Origin: an uncultured Clostridia bacterium
Lineage (GTDB): Bacteria > Bacillota > Clostridia > Oscillospirales > CAG-272
Direction: 5' to 3'
Assembly: GCA_937893945.1 (NCBI GenBank)
Contig: CALCTA010000048.1
Coordinates: 1 to 21,318 of the forward strand
Length of the DNA: 21,318 nucleotides
Under the pieces are notes generated by a model, which worked only from the letters and a program-made list of their open reading frames with translations, did not search any database and was not told where the DNA came from. Position numbers and translations under genes: made by a program. Shown here piece after piece: positions 14,889 to 21,318 of this stretch (within the stretch, counting starts at the first letter, position 1; each line of letters begins with the position of its first letter).

Positions 14889-15753
14889 TGTAGCTATCTC
14901 CCGTTACAAACATAGTGCCAATACCCTCGTCTGTCAGAGTTTCTATAAGTATCGCGTGAGGAATTCGTCCGTCAATAACGAATACCTTCTTAACACCTCG
15001 GCGGATCGCCTCAATGCAACACTCTACCTTCGGTATCATTCCACCCGAAATCACGCCCTCCGCAACGAGCTGAGGCGCTTCGCTGACGAATATCTTCTTA
15101 ATAAGCGTAGAGGGATCGTCCTTATCGCGAAGGATTCCCGCGATATCGGTCATAGAGATGAGACTTTCGCACTTAAGCTGTCCTGCTATTCTTGCGGCTG
15201 CTGTGTCGGCGTTGATATTGTAACTATTGCCCTCATCGTCGTAGCCCACAGTAGAAACCACGGGAATATATCCCTTCTCAAGAACGTCAAGTATAGGCTG
15301 TATATTTACGTCGGTGATCTCTCCAACGTATCCAAGCTCCTCGCGCTTCATCTCAGCCTTTATCATATGTCCGTCAATGCCGCAAAGTCCTATCGCCTTG
15401 CCACCCTTGCTCTGAAGAAGATTTACGAGATTCTTATTTATCTTGCCCGCAAGCACCATCTGAACTATCTCGACCGTCTCCTTATCGGTAACTCTCAGTC
15501 CGTCAACGAACTTGCTCTCCTTACCTACCTTACCAAGCATCTCAGTTATCTCCGGTCCTCCTCCGTGAACGAGAACGACCTTTATACCTATGAGAGACAA
15601 AAGCACTATGTCTCCCATTACCGCTTCCTTAAGGTCCTCATTTATCATAGCGTTTCCGCCGTATTTAACAACGATTATCTTGTTGTAGTATTTCTGTATG
15701 TAAGGAAGTGCCTGGATCAGCACGTCTGCTCTTTGCGCGTTGTTAAGCTCCAT
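14869..15753 (-). CDS. argB: N-acetylglutamate kinase, probably arginine-sensitive form
   Basis: Phosphorylates N-acetylglutamate with ATP. The 294-residue product has the amino-acid-kinase motifs VVKYGGNAM (28-36, K30), VHGGGPEI (62-69), GLCGIDGHM and NADTAAARIA (181-190). Residues 1-25 form an N-terminal extension with ALPYIQKYYNK (15-25). This extension is found in hexameric, arginine-inhibited kinases and is absent from the E. coli type. I infer feedback inhibition by arginine, which fits a pathway using ArgJ recycling. The start at 15753 has a GGAGGC site, and argJ ends 14 bases upstream. Confidence 0.97.
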   Translation of the reverse strand: MELNNAQRADVLIQALPYIQKYYNKIIVVKYGGNAMINEDLKEAVMGDIVLLSLIGIKVVLVHGGGPEITEMLGKVGKESKFVDGLRVTDKETVEIVQMVLAGKINKNLVNLLQSKGGKAIGLCGIDGHMIKAEMKREELGYVGEITDVNIQPILDVLEKGYIPVVSTVGYDDEGNSYNINADTAAARIAGQLKCESLISMTDIAGILRDKDDPSTLIKKIFVSEAPQLVAEGVISGGMIPKVECCIEAIRRGVKKVFVIDGRIPHAILIETLTDEGIGTMFVTGDSYNDYERA

Positions 15754-15767
15754 TCTTTAGGCCTCCG

Positions 15768-16982
15768 TCAAGTTCTGTAGTCGCCGTTTATTTTTACGTA
15801 ATCGTAGGTGAGGTCGCATCCCCACGCTACTGCGCTTCCGTTCCCGTTTCCGACGCTTATGATTATCTGTATCTCGTTCTCAAGGAGTATCTCCTTGGCT
15901 TTCTCCTCAGAGAAAGGCACGCCAGCACCGTTCTTACAAACGGTTATCTCTCCCTTTGCTGATGCAAACGTAACGTCAACCGCGTTCACATCCACGTCTG
16001 CGCCGCTGTATCCGATAGCGCAAAGAACTCTTCCCCAGTTAGCGTCAGCGCCAAACATTGCGGCCTTGAAGAGAGAGGAACAGATAACTGACTTTGCGAT
16101 GATCCTCGCGTTTATGTCATCAACAGCACCGCTGACTTTACATTCAAGAAGCTTGGTAGCGCCCTCGCCGTCTCCTGCTATCATTCTGCAAAGGTAAGAG
16201 GTAACACCGCTAAGTGCCTCGCAAAAAGTATCGTAATCCGCTCCCTCGCTATCAATAAGCGCATTGCCCGCCATGCCGTTTGCCATAACGCTAACCATAT
16301 CGTTAGTAGAGGTATCTCCGTCAACACTTACCATATTGAACGAGGTCTGAACGTCTGCTGAAAGCGCCTTCTGAAGCATTTCGGCGCTTATAGCACAGTC
16401 GGTTGTAACGAATACAAGCATAGTCGCCATATTGGGATGTATCATTCCACTACCCTTTGCAATACCGCCTATTTTGCAAGGCTTGCCGCCAACCTCAAAC
16501 TCAAACGCTATTTCTTTTGGGCGTGTGTCTGTAGTCATAATAGCCTCGCAAGCAAGCGCGCTGTTGTCGCCAAGACCGTCAGCAAGCGCATCCATTCCGT
16601 TAGCGATAGGCTCGATATCAAGCGGCTGACCGATAACTCCTGTTGAAGCTACGATAACGTCGTTTGCATCGATATTCAGCTTCTGTGCGGCGAGAGCGCA
16701 CATCTGCTCTGCTATCTCTATTCCGTTTGCGTTACAGGTGTTCGCGTTGCCGCTATTGCAGATGACTGCCTGCGCCTTGCCATTGGAAATATTCTGTTTC
16801 GTTACCGTAAGAGGCGCGCCCTTTACGAGATTTTTAGTATATACCGCCGCCGCTGTTGCGGGAACTTCGCTGAAAATAAGTGCGAGATCTCTTTTTGTTC
16901 TGTTCTTGCGGATACCGCAATGAACACCGTTTGCCAAAAAACCCTTTGCGGCACATACGCCGCCGTTTATCTGTTTGTACAT
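15768..16982 (-). CDS. argJ: Glutamate N-acetyltransferase (ornithine acetyltransferase)
   Basis: Moves the acetyl group from N-acetylornithine to glutamate, releasing ornithine and regenerating N-acetylglutamate. The bifunctional form also uses acetyl-CoA; which form this is cannot be told from sequence. The protein cleaves itself before a nucleophilic Thr, here T187 in HPNMATMLVF (182-191) after GGIAKGSGMI. The 404-residue product is normal length and also has CNSGNANTCNG-type CNSGNANTC (75-83), SVDGDTSTND and GADANWGR. The ATG at 16982 follows GGAG closely and lies 16 bases after the argC stop; an upstream in-frame ATG at 17009 lies inside argC and is rejected. The acetyl cycle it completes explains why no argE is needed here. 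Confidence 0.96.
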   Translation of the reverse strand: MYKQINGGVCAAKGFLANGVHCGIRKNRTKRDLALIFSEVPATAAAVYTKNLVKGAPLTVTKQNISNGKAQAVICNSGNANTCNANGIEIAEQMCALAAQKLNIDANDVIVASTGVIGQPLDIEPIANGMDALADGLGDNSALACEAIMTTDTRPKEIAFEFEVGGKPCKIGGIAKGSGMIHPNMATMLVFVTTDCAISAEMLQKALSADVQTSFNMVSVDGDTSTNDMVSVMANGMAGNALIDSEGADYDTFCEALSGVTSYLCRMIAGDGEGATKLLECKVSGAVDDINARIIAKSVICSSLFKAAMFGADANWGRVLCAIGYSGADVDVNAVDVTFASAKGEITVCKNGAGVPFSEEKAKEILLENEIQIIISVGNGNGSAVAWGCDLTYDYVKINGDYRT

Positions 16983-16998
16983 AATTTCTCCGTATAAA

Positions 16999-17931
16999 TC
17001 AAATATCAAGCGCTCTGGTCTTTTCTTCGCCGAGAGCGATATTCATACATTCTATTGCTGCGCCTGAAGCACCCTTTCCAAGATTGTCGTACACGGCTAC
17101 AAGAAGGATCCTCTCCTCATTTCCGCCTACGGTTATCTTCATTGAGTCCTTCATCTTAAGGCTCGCTGCCGATATAAATCCACCGTTATCAACACTCTCA
17201 CAATAAGAAACTATCTCGGTGTTATATTTCTCAGCGTAAAGCTTCTTTATATCCTCTGCCGTCTTTCCGCCCTTAAGCTGAGAAGCAAACAGAGGGACTG
17301 TAACTGTCATTCCGCTGTAAAAATCCGAAACTATCGGGCAGAATACAGGAGCGTTCTTAAGACCTGTAATAGCCTGCATCTCCTTAAGGTGCTTATGCTG
17401 CTGTGTTATCGCGTACTGCCTTGGCGCGTCAAGCAAAGCATCTCTTTCCTCGCTCTCGTAGTCGGCGATCATCTTTTTACCGCCGCCACTATATCCCGTT
17501 ATGGAATGACAGGTTAGAAGCTCATTCTCATCTATAAATCCGTTATCTATAAGCGGCTTCACGAGTGCTATAAATCCGCTCGCGTGGCAACCCGGAACTG
17601 CGATCCTCTTTGCGCTCTTAAGTCTTTCATCAAGCTCGTCCGAAAGCTCGGGAAATCCGTAGCACCATCCGTCAAGCGTACGGTGAGCGGTAGAGGTATC
17701 AATAACCGTTACAGACTCATTTTCTATCATAGCCACCGCTTCTCTCGCGGCATCATCGGGAAGACAAAGGAAAGCAATATCGGCGCTGTTAAGTGCCTTT
17801 TTTCTTGCCGCAGGGTCTTTGCGCTCATCGTCCGAAAGAAGAATTATCTCTATATCCTCTCTTTGACTAAGACGCTCGTAAATACGGAGCCCCGTGGTTC
17901 CCGCCTTACCGTCAATGAATATTTTCTTCAT
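16999..17931 (-). CDS. argC: N-acetyl-gamma-glutamyl-phosphate reductase, short (type 2) form
   Basis: An NADPH-dependent reduction of N-acetylglutamyl phosphate to the semialdehyde. The 310-residue product is the shorter type. The N-terminal motif is IFIDGKAGTTGLRIYERL (4-21) and the catalytic Cys115 lies in VPGCHASGFIAL. It continues with SITGYSGGGKKM and QQHKHLKEM. The common type-1 ArgC is about 345 residues with GASGYTGAEL at the N-terminus, so this belongs to the other subgroup. The start ATG at 17931 overlaps the argH stop as ATGA, implying translational coupling. Confidence 0.95.
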   Translation of the reverse strand: MKKIFIDGKAGTTGLRIYERLSQREDIEIILLSDDERKDPAARKKALNSADIAFLCLPDDAAREAVAMIENESVTVIDTSTAHRTLDGWCYGFPELSDELDERLKSAKRIAVPGCHASGFIALVKPLIDNGFIDENELLTCHSITGYSGGGKKMIADYESEERDALLDAPRQYAITQQHKHLKEMQAITGLKNAPVFCPIVSDFYSGMTVTVPLFASQLKGGKTAEDIKKLYAEKYNTEIVSYCESVDNGGFISAASLKMKDSMKITVGGNEERILLVAVYDNLGKGASGAAIECMNIALGEEKTRALDI

Positions 17932-19304
17932 TTTTCAAGTTCCTTTCGCACGAGTATAAGCTGTTTTTCTACCGATGCTACCGAAGTACCACCCTCTGAT
18001 ATGCGCTTTTCAACACAAGCCTTTAGCGATATTTCCGAATAAAGATCATCCTCAAACATATCGGAATGCTTCTTGTATGCTTCAAGAGGAAGTTTATCAA
18101 GCACCGTCTTTTTCTCAATGCACTCGGCAACTATCTGTCCTACTATCTTATACGCTGAACGGAAAGGCATTCCCTTCTTCGTAAGATAATCAGCAAGGTC
18201 AGTAGCGTTTATAAAGCCCTCCTCAGCCGCCTTGTACATATTGTCGGGGAGAAGTCTCATCGTCTTTATCATAGGAGCGAAGATGTCAAGACACATCTCG
18301 ACTGTCTCAAGAGCGTCAAATACTGCCTCTTTGTCCTCCTGCATATCCTTGTTATACGCAAGCGGCAACCCCTTAAGAGTAGTAAGAAGTGCGAAGAGAT
18401 CGCCATAAACTCGACCCGTCTTTCCTCTTACGAGCTCTGCCATATCAGAGTTCTTCTTCTGAGGCATTATAGACGATCCCGTGGTGTAAGCATCGTCAAG
18501 CTCAACGAATTTGAACTCCCAGCTCGACCAAAGAATTATCTCCTCGGAAAAGCGTGAAAGGTGCATCATTATAAGCGAGAAGGCACTCATAAGCTCAACG
18601 CAGAAATCACGGTCGGATACACCGTCTATACTGTTTGCGGTTATTCCCGAGAACCCGAGCTTCTCCGCCTCGTAGTATCTATCAGTATCGTAGGTCGTAC
18701 CCGCAAGCGCGCAAGAGCCTATCGGAGAATAGTTCATTCTCGCAACGGCATCCTCAACACGAGAGATATCGCGCAAGAACATCTGAGCGTATGCAAGCAG
18801 ATGATGACCGAAGGTTATCGGCTGTGCTCTTTGGAGATGAGTGTATCCCGGAAGTATTGCGCTCTTTCCCTCCTCCGCCTTGTCAGCGATAGCACCGATC
18901 AGTGCCTTGAGCAGCGAAATGATGTCGCCCGAACGGTCGCGGAGATACATTCTGATATCCAGCGCAACCTGATCGTTTCTGCTTCTTGCGGTATGCAAGC
19001 GTTTGCCGGCGTCTCCAATACGCTTTGTAAGCTCTGCCTCAACGAACATATGTATGTCCTCGCAGGACATATCAAATTCAAGTTCGCCGCTCTCAAGCTC
19101 GGAAAGAATATCAGAAAGACCGCCGAGTATTGCCTCACAGTCAGCCGCAGTAATGATACCCTGCTTTGAGAGCATCTCGGCATGTGCCATAGAGCCTATG
19201 ATATCCTGCTTATACATTTTACAATCGAAACGGATAGACGAATTAAAGTCATCCGCCTTACTGTCAAGGCTTTTTGCAAACCTTCCTGCCCACATTTTTT
19301 CCAT
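17928..19304 (-). CDS. argH: Argininosuccinate lyase
   Basis: Splits argininosuccinate into arginine and fumarate, the last pathway step; a tetramer of the fumarase/aspartase superfamily. The 458-residue product has the N-terminal MWAGRFAKSLD, HTARSRNDQ (104-112), PGYTHLQRAQP (152-162) with the catalytic T155-H156 pair, and the signature GSSIMPQKKN (276-285). The ATG at 19304 is selected because homologues begin a few residues before the W-x-GRF motif. An in-frame GTG at 19316 and ATG at 19295 are alternatives, and none has a strong ribosome site. A stable hairpin sits in the 56-base gap to the upstream argG fragment. Overlaps argC by four bases. Confidence 0.95.
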   Translation of the reverse strand: MEKMWAGRFAKSLDSKADDFNSSIRFDCKMYKQDIIGSMAHAEMLSKQGIITAADCEAILGGLSDILSELESGELEFDMSCEDIHMFVEAELTKRIGDAGKRLHTARSRNDQVALDIRMYLRDRSGDIISLLKALIGAIADKAEEGKSAILPGYTHLQRAQPITFGHHLLAYAQMFLRDISRVEDAVARMNYSPIGSCALAGTTYDTDRYYEAEKLGFSGITANSIDGVSDRDFCVELMSAFSLIMMHLSRFSEEIILWSSWEFKFVELDDAYTTGSSIMPQKKNSDMAELVRGKTGRVYGDLFALLTTLKGLPLAYNKDMQEDKEAVFDALETVEMCLDIFAPMIKTMRLLPDNMYKAAEEGFINATDLADYLTKKGMPFRSAYKIVGQIVAECIEKKTVLDKLPLEAYKKHSDMFEDDLYSEISLKACVEKRISEGGTSVASVEKQLILVRKELEK

Positions 19305-19316
19305 TCTATTTAACAC

Positions 19317-19348
19317 TTTTTGCCCGCCGCAAATACGGCAGGCAAAAA
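19317..19348 (-). promoter_or_regulatory. Intercistronic hairpin between the argG fragment and argH
   Basis: On the minus strand the arms TTTTTGCCTGCCG and CGGCGGGCAAAAA pair over 13 positions with one G-U wobble and a 6-nt loop. Only the minus-strand RNA pairs fully; the plus strand has a C-A mismatch. No T-run follows, so it is not a standard terminator. It sits directly 5' of the argH start region and could be an mRNA processing or stabilising element. Confidence 0.6.
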
Positions 19349-19360
19349 TTCTCCTTATTT

Positions 19361-20110
19361 TCAGTTCTTCTTATTCTTTGCGTTGATCTGCGCCTGAACC
19401 TTGATAGGAAGTCCGAAGAGGTTGATAAATCCTGCTGCGTCAGCCTGATTATATACGTTATCCTCTCCAAAGGTAGCGATCTCCTCGGAGTAGAGCGAAT
19501 AATCACTCCATACGCCCGCCTTAATGATATTTCCCTTATAAAGCTTCAGCTTAACCTTACCCGTAACGTTTTCCTGGGTCTTATCAACGAATGCGGAAAG
19601 TGCCTCGCGCAGAGGGGTGAACCACTGACCGTTGTAAACGAGATCTGCAAAGGTTATAGCAAGCTCAGCCTTCTTGTGAGCGGTGTACTTATCAAGGCAT
19701 ACCGTTTCAAGATAGTTGTGAGCGAAGTAAAGGATCTCTCCACCGGGGGTCTCGTAAACGCCGCGGCACTTCATTCCTACCAGACGGTTTTCAACGATAT
19801 CGAGAAGACCTATGCCGTTCTCGCCGCCAACCTTATTAAGATTGAGAATAATATCCTTAGCGCTCATCTTCTCGCCGTTGAAGGCTACGGGGCGACCTGC
19901 CTCAAAATCAAGAGTGATGTAAGTAGGAACGTCGGGAGCCTGAATAGGAGACACTCCCATTTCCAAGAATCCTTCCTTCTCATACATAGGCTCGTTGCCC
20001 GCATCCTCAAGGTCAAGTCCCTCGTGGCTGAGGTGCCAGAGGTTCTTATCCTTTGAATAGTTGGTCTCGCGGTTTATTTTAAGGGGAATATTGTGAGCTT
20101 CGGCATACTT
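19361..20110 (-). pseudogene. argG: argG remnant lacking the ATP-binding half
   Basis: The argG-derived part of the fused frame. An intact ArgG is about 400 residues; here only about the last 250 remain, in frame and without internal stops. Its position immediately upstream of argH and in the same orientation shows that the operon originally began with, or contained, argG. The operon's native promoter and any ArgR box would have lain upstream of the lost half and are not visible. Confidence 0.75.
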
Positions 20111-20692
20111 GCGCACGGATTTTCCTTCGATATACCGTTCTCTGAAATATGCGCTGTAGCTTTTAAGTACCGTTTTGAGGCAGTCGTTCAGAAACGCCAA
20201 GTCCTCTTTGAGAATATCAAAGTCCGTTTTACCGGATACGCCGATATACCGTTTCTGTGCCACGCACAGATTGTATCGGCGCAGATCGATCTTGTAATTG
20301 GTGCAGAGATCTTTTGCGTAGTCGGTGTAGGTTTCGGCGCGACGGTACCGACGAGACTCGTATACGATCAAATCTTCATCCTCCGGTGTCTTCTTTCGGA
20401 CGGGGCCGCTGAACCCGCCGTCGATGAGATTTTGGATGTGGGTGTCCGTAATTCTGATCTGCGGCTGACGGGTAAACTTATCTACCCATTCGCCGTCTAC
20501 TTCAACCATCTCACAGAAGGACTGCTTGGTCATAGAGTAATATTTACACTCGCAAGCATCGATCCCCTCATGGAAGATGACTACCTGACTGCCGGTATCT
20601 ACGTCGGGAACGACAGCGACAACGTAAATGTATTTGTTATCGTACCGCTTGTAAAAGCCGGCGAATATTCTTCTGTTGTGCTGCTTTCCCAT
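19361..20692 (-). CDS. Chimeric reading frame: DUF1653-like/HTH-like N-terminus fused to the C-terminal part of argininosuccinate synthase
   Basis: This 443-residue frame joins two unrelated parts. Residues from about 190 to 443 are the C-terminal ~60% of ArgG: NIPLKINRETNYSKDKNLWH, PTYITLDFEAGRPVAFNG, GIGLLDIVENRLVGMKCRGV, YNGQWFTPLREAL and VTGKVKLKLYKGN all fit. The ArgG N-terminal PP-loop domain with SGGLDTS, needed for ATP binding and citrulline adenylation, is missing. Residues 1 to about 95 resemble a DUF1653 domain (FYKRYDNKYIYVVAVV, EMVEVDGEWVDKF). Residues about 105-190 are helical, ending in YSAYFRERYIEGKSVRKYAEAHNI, which looks like the start of an HTH of sigma/ArpU-type regulators. 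It has its own AAAGGAA site and promoter. As it stands it cannot be a working argininosuccinate synthase. It is either a real recombinant or an assembly join near 20,085-20,110. Confidence 0.85.
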   Translation of the reverse strand: MGKQHNRRIFAGFYKRYDNKYIYVVAVVPDVDTGSQVVIFHEGIDACECKYYSMTKQSFCEMVEVDGEWVDKFTRQPQIRITDTHIQNLIDGGFSGPVRKKTPEDEDLIVYESRRYRRAETYTDYAKDLCTNYKIDLRRYNLCVAQKRYIGVSGKTDFDILKEDLAFLNDCLKTVLKSYSAYFRERYIEGKSVRKYAEAHNIPLKINRETNYSKDKNLWHLSHEGLDLEDAGNEPMYEKEGFLEMGVSPIQAPDVPTYITLDFEAGRPVAFNGEKMSAKDIILNLNKVGGENGIGLLDIVENRLVGMKCRGVYETPGGEILYFAHNYLETVCLDKYTAHKKAELAITFADLVYNGQWFTPLREALSAFVDKTQENVTGKVKLKLYKGNIIKAGVWSDYSLYSEEIATFGEDNVYNQADAAGFINLFGLPIKVQAQINAKNKKN

Positions 20693-20717
20693 AGGCGTTC
20701 CTTTCGCTTTTTTCTTT

Positions 20718-20746
20718 AGTATATCATAAAAATGTGACTTTTTCTA
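20718..20746 (-). promoter_or_regulatory. Sigma-A-like promoter of the chimeric frame
   Basis: On the minus strand TAGAAA (20741-20746), 17-bp spacer, TATACT (20718-20723), about 26 bases from the start codon at 20692. If the join is real, the arginine genes could now be read from this promoter. Confidence 0.5.
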
Positions 20747-20763
20747 CCCTTTTTGTAAAGGCG

Positions 20764-20806
20764 CACAGGGGCGGTTGGCGGCTCTTTGACCGTCACCGCC
20801 CCTGTG
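20764..20806 (-). terminator. GC-rich hairpin after the right-edge gene, probable terminator
   Basis: CACAGGGGCGGT (20764-20775) pairs perfectly with ACCGCCCCTGTG (20795-20806) around a 19-nt loop, 22 bases after the stop of the gene at 20828. On the minus strand only a short CTTTAC follows, so the T-run is poor. Confidence 0.55.
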
Positions 20807-20827
20807 GGTGTTATTCGTTATTGGGGT

Positions 20828-21318
20828 TTATTTGCTGATAGTTAAAGCACTTGTGCCGTTTGCGGAAGTGATCTCAACGGTGTAACCGTCTGCATTTTCA
20901 GCAGTAAAGCTGTAGATCACCATTCCCATCACTTCCTGATCTTCAACTTCTTCATTGATGTTAAAGCCTGCTGCCTTGACCTTTGCGGCGTAATCCTTGA
21001 TCTGCTCAATAGTAGCAGACATGAAGGCAACGGAGAAGCTGTCGGTTTCGGTATTTGCGGCAAACAATTCAAAATCGGGCTTGGGGATGAGTTTGGTAAA
21101 TTCATTATCCGGCCAATCGCCGCCGATCTGTCCTTCGCCGCCGTCCTCGTCCTTGACTACCCAAGTGCCGTCGGGCTTCTGTACCATCGTAGTGCCGTCC
21201 GTATCCACGACGGTCATACTGCCATCCGTACCGAAGGACACGTCAACGCCGTCCTTCTTTGCGTCTGCTATAATAGCCTGCTTTGTGGCTTCGTCCTGTT
21301 TGCCCCAAACAACGTCGG
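20828..21318 (-). CDS. Hypothetical protein with Asp/Gly-rich segment, C-terminal part (N-terminus outside window)
   Basis: The minus strand is open from the right edge to the stop at 20828, giving 162 visible residues beginning DVVWGKQDEATKQ. I do not recognise it with confidence. Visible are a VSFGTDGSMTVVDTDGTTMV segment, then KPDGTWVVKDEDGGEG, which together make short D-G turns. WPDNEFTKLIPKPDFELF follows, and then an alpha/beta C-terminal domain (SFSVAFMSATIEQIKDYAAK; YSFTAENADGYTVEITS). The W-P-x-N-x-x-x-x-I-P-K-P pattern resembles secreted lipoproteins of gut clostridia (DUF6591-like), which would carry a lipobox N-terminus beyond the window; that is inference. A GTG at 21241 inside the frame is not needed as a start, because the frame continues. 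Confidence 0.6.
   Translation of the reverse strand, partial: DVVWGKQDEATKQAIIADAKKDGVDVSFGTDGSMTVVDTDGTTMVQKPDGTWVVKDEDGGEGQIGGDWPDNEFTKLIPKPDFELFAANTETDSFSVAFMSATIEQIKDYAAKVKAAGFNINEEVEDQEVMGMVIYSFTAENADGYTVEITSANGTSALTISK

Overview
The window looks like chromosome of an anaerobic, endospore-forming member of the Clostridia. The evidence is a SpoIIID regulator, a PdaA-type spore-cortex deacetylase, a fermentative AdhE under a Rex-like operator, moderate GC content, strong GGAGG-type ribosome binding sites and near-consensus sigma-A promoters. I cannot name the species. Most of it is ordinary core chromosome. I see no CRISPR array, tRNA, rRNA or insertion sequence, and no convincing new defence or biosynthetic system.

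Layout from left to right. 1-703 (-): N-terminal part of a cofactor-independent phosphoglycerate mutase (apgM), cut by the window edge. 989-1642 (+): unknown single-pass membrane protein. 1685-2119 (-): small flavodoxin-like protein. 2460-3161 (+): unknown protein that may be a degenerate PHP-fold protein; its promoter carries a 13-bp palindromic arm pair. 3158-3424 (-): spoIIID, with a good sigma-E-like promoter. 3510-6203 (+): SpoU/TrmH-family RNA methyltransferase, proC, and a six-helix membrane protein. 6263-7745 (-): two overlapping polysaccharide deacetylases, the upstream one being pdaA. 7895-11296 (-): adhE followed by an APH-fold kinase. 11509-12708 (-): single-chain L-serine ammonia-lyase. 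12823-20692 (-): arginine operon in the order argG(chimeric)-argH-argC-argJ-argB-argD-argF, ending at a strong terminator. 20828-21318 (-): C-terminal part of a repeat-rich hypothetical protein, cut by the right edge.

The arginine genes form a nearly complete set for glutamate to arginine through the acetyl cycle: ArgJ recycles acetyl groups, ArgB/C/D make acetylornithine, ArgF makes citrulline, and ArgG/H finish. They are tightly packed, with ATGA stop/start overlaps at argH-argC and argD-argF and a 20-nt overlap at argB-argD. The striking exception is argG. Its C-terminal ~245 residues are intact, but the N-terminal PP-loop half is missing. In its place is ~195 residues of an unrelated protein (DUF1653-like domain plus the start of an HTH-like segment), joined in frame at a short stretch encoding YAEAHNI near 20,085-20,110. 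Either this is a real recombination at microhomology that disabled argG, or, at least as likely so near the right edge, it is an assembly join between two unrelated loci. Everything right of ~20.1 kb should therefore be treated as possibly foreign to the rest of the window.
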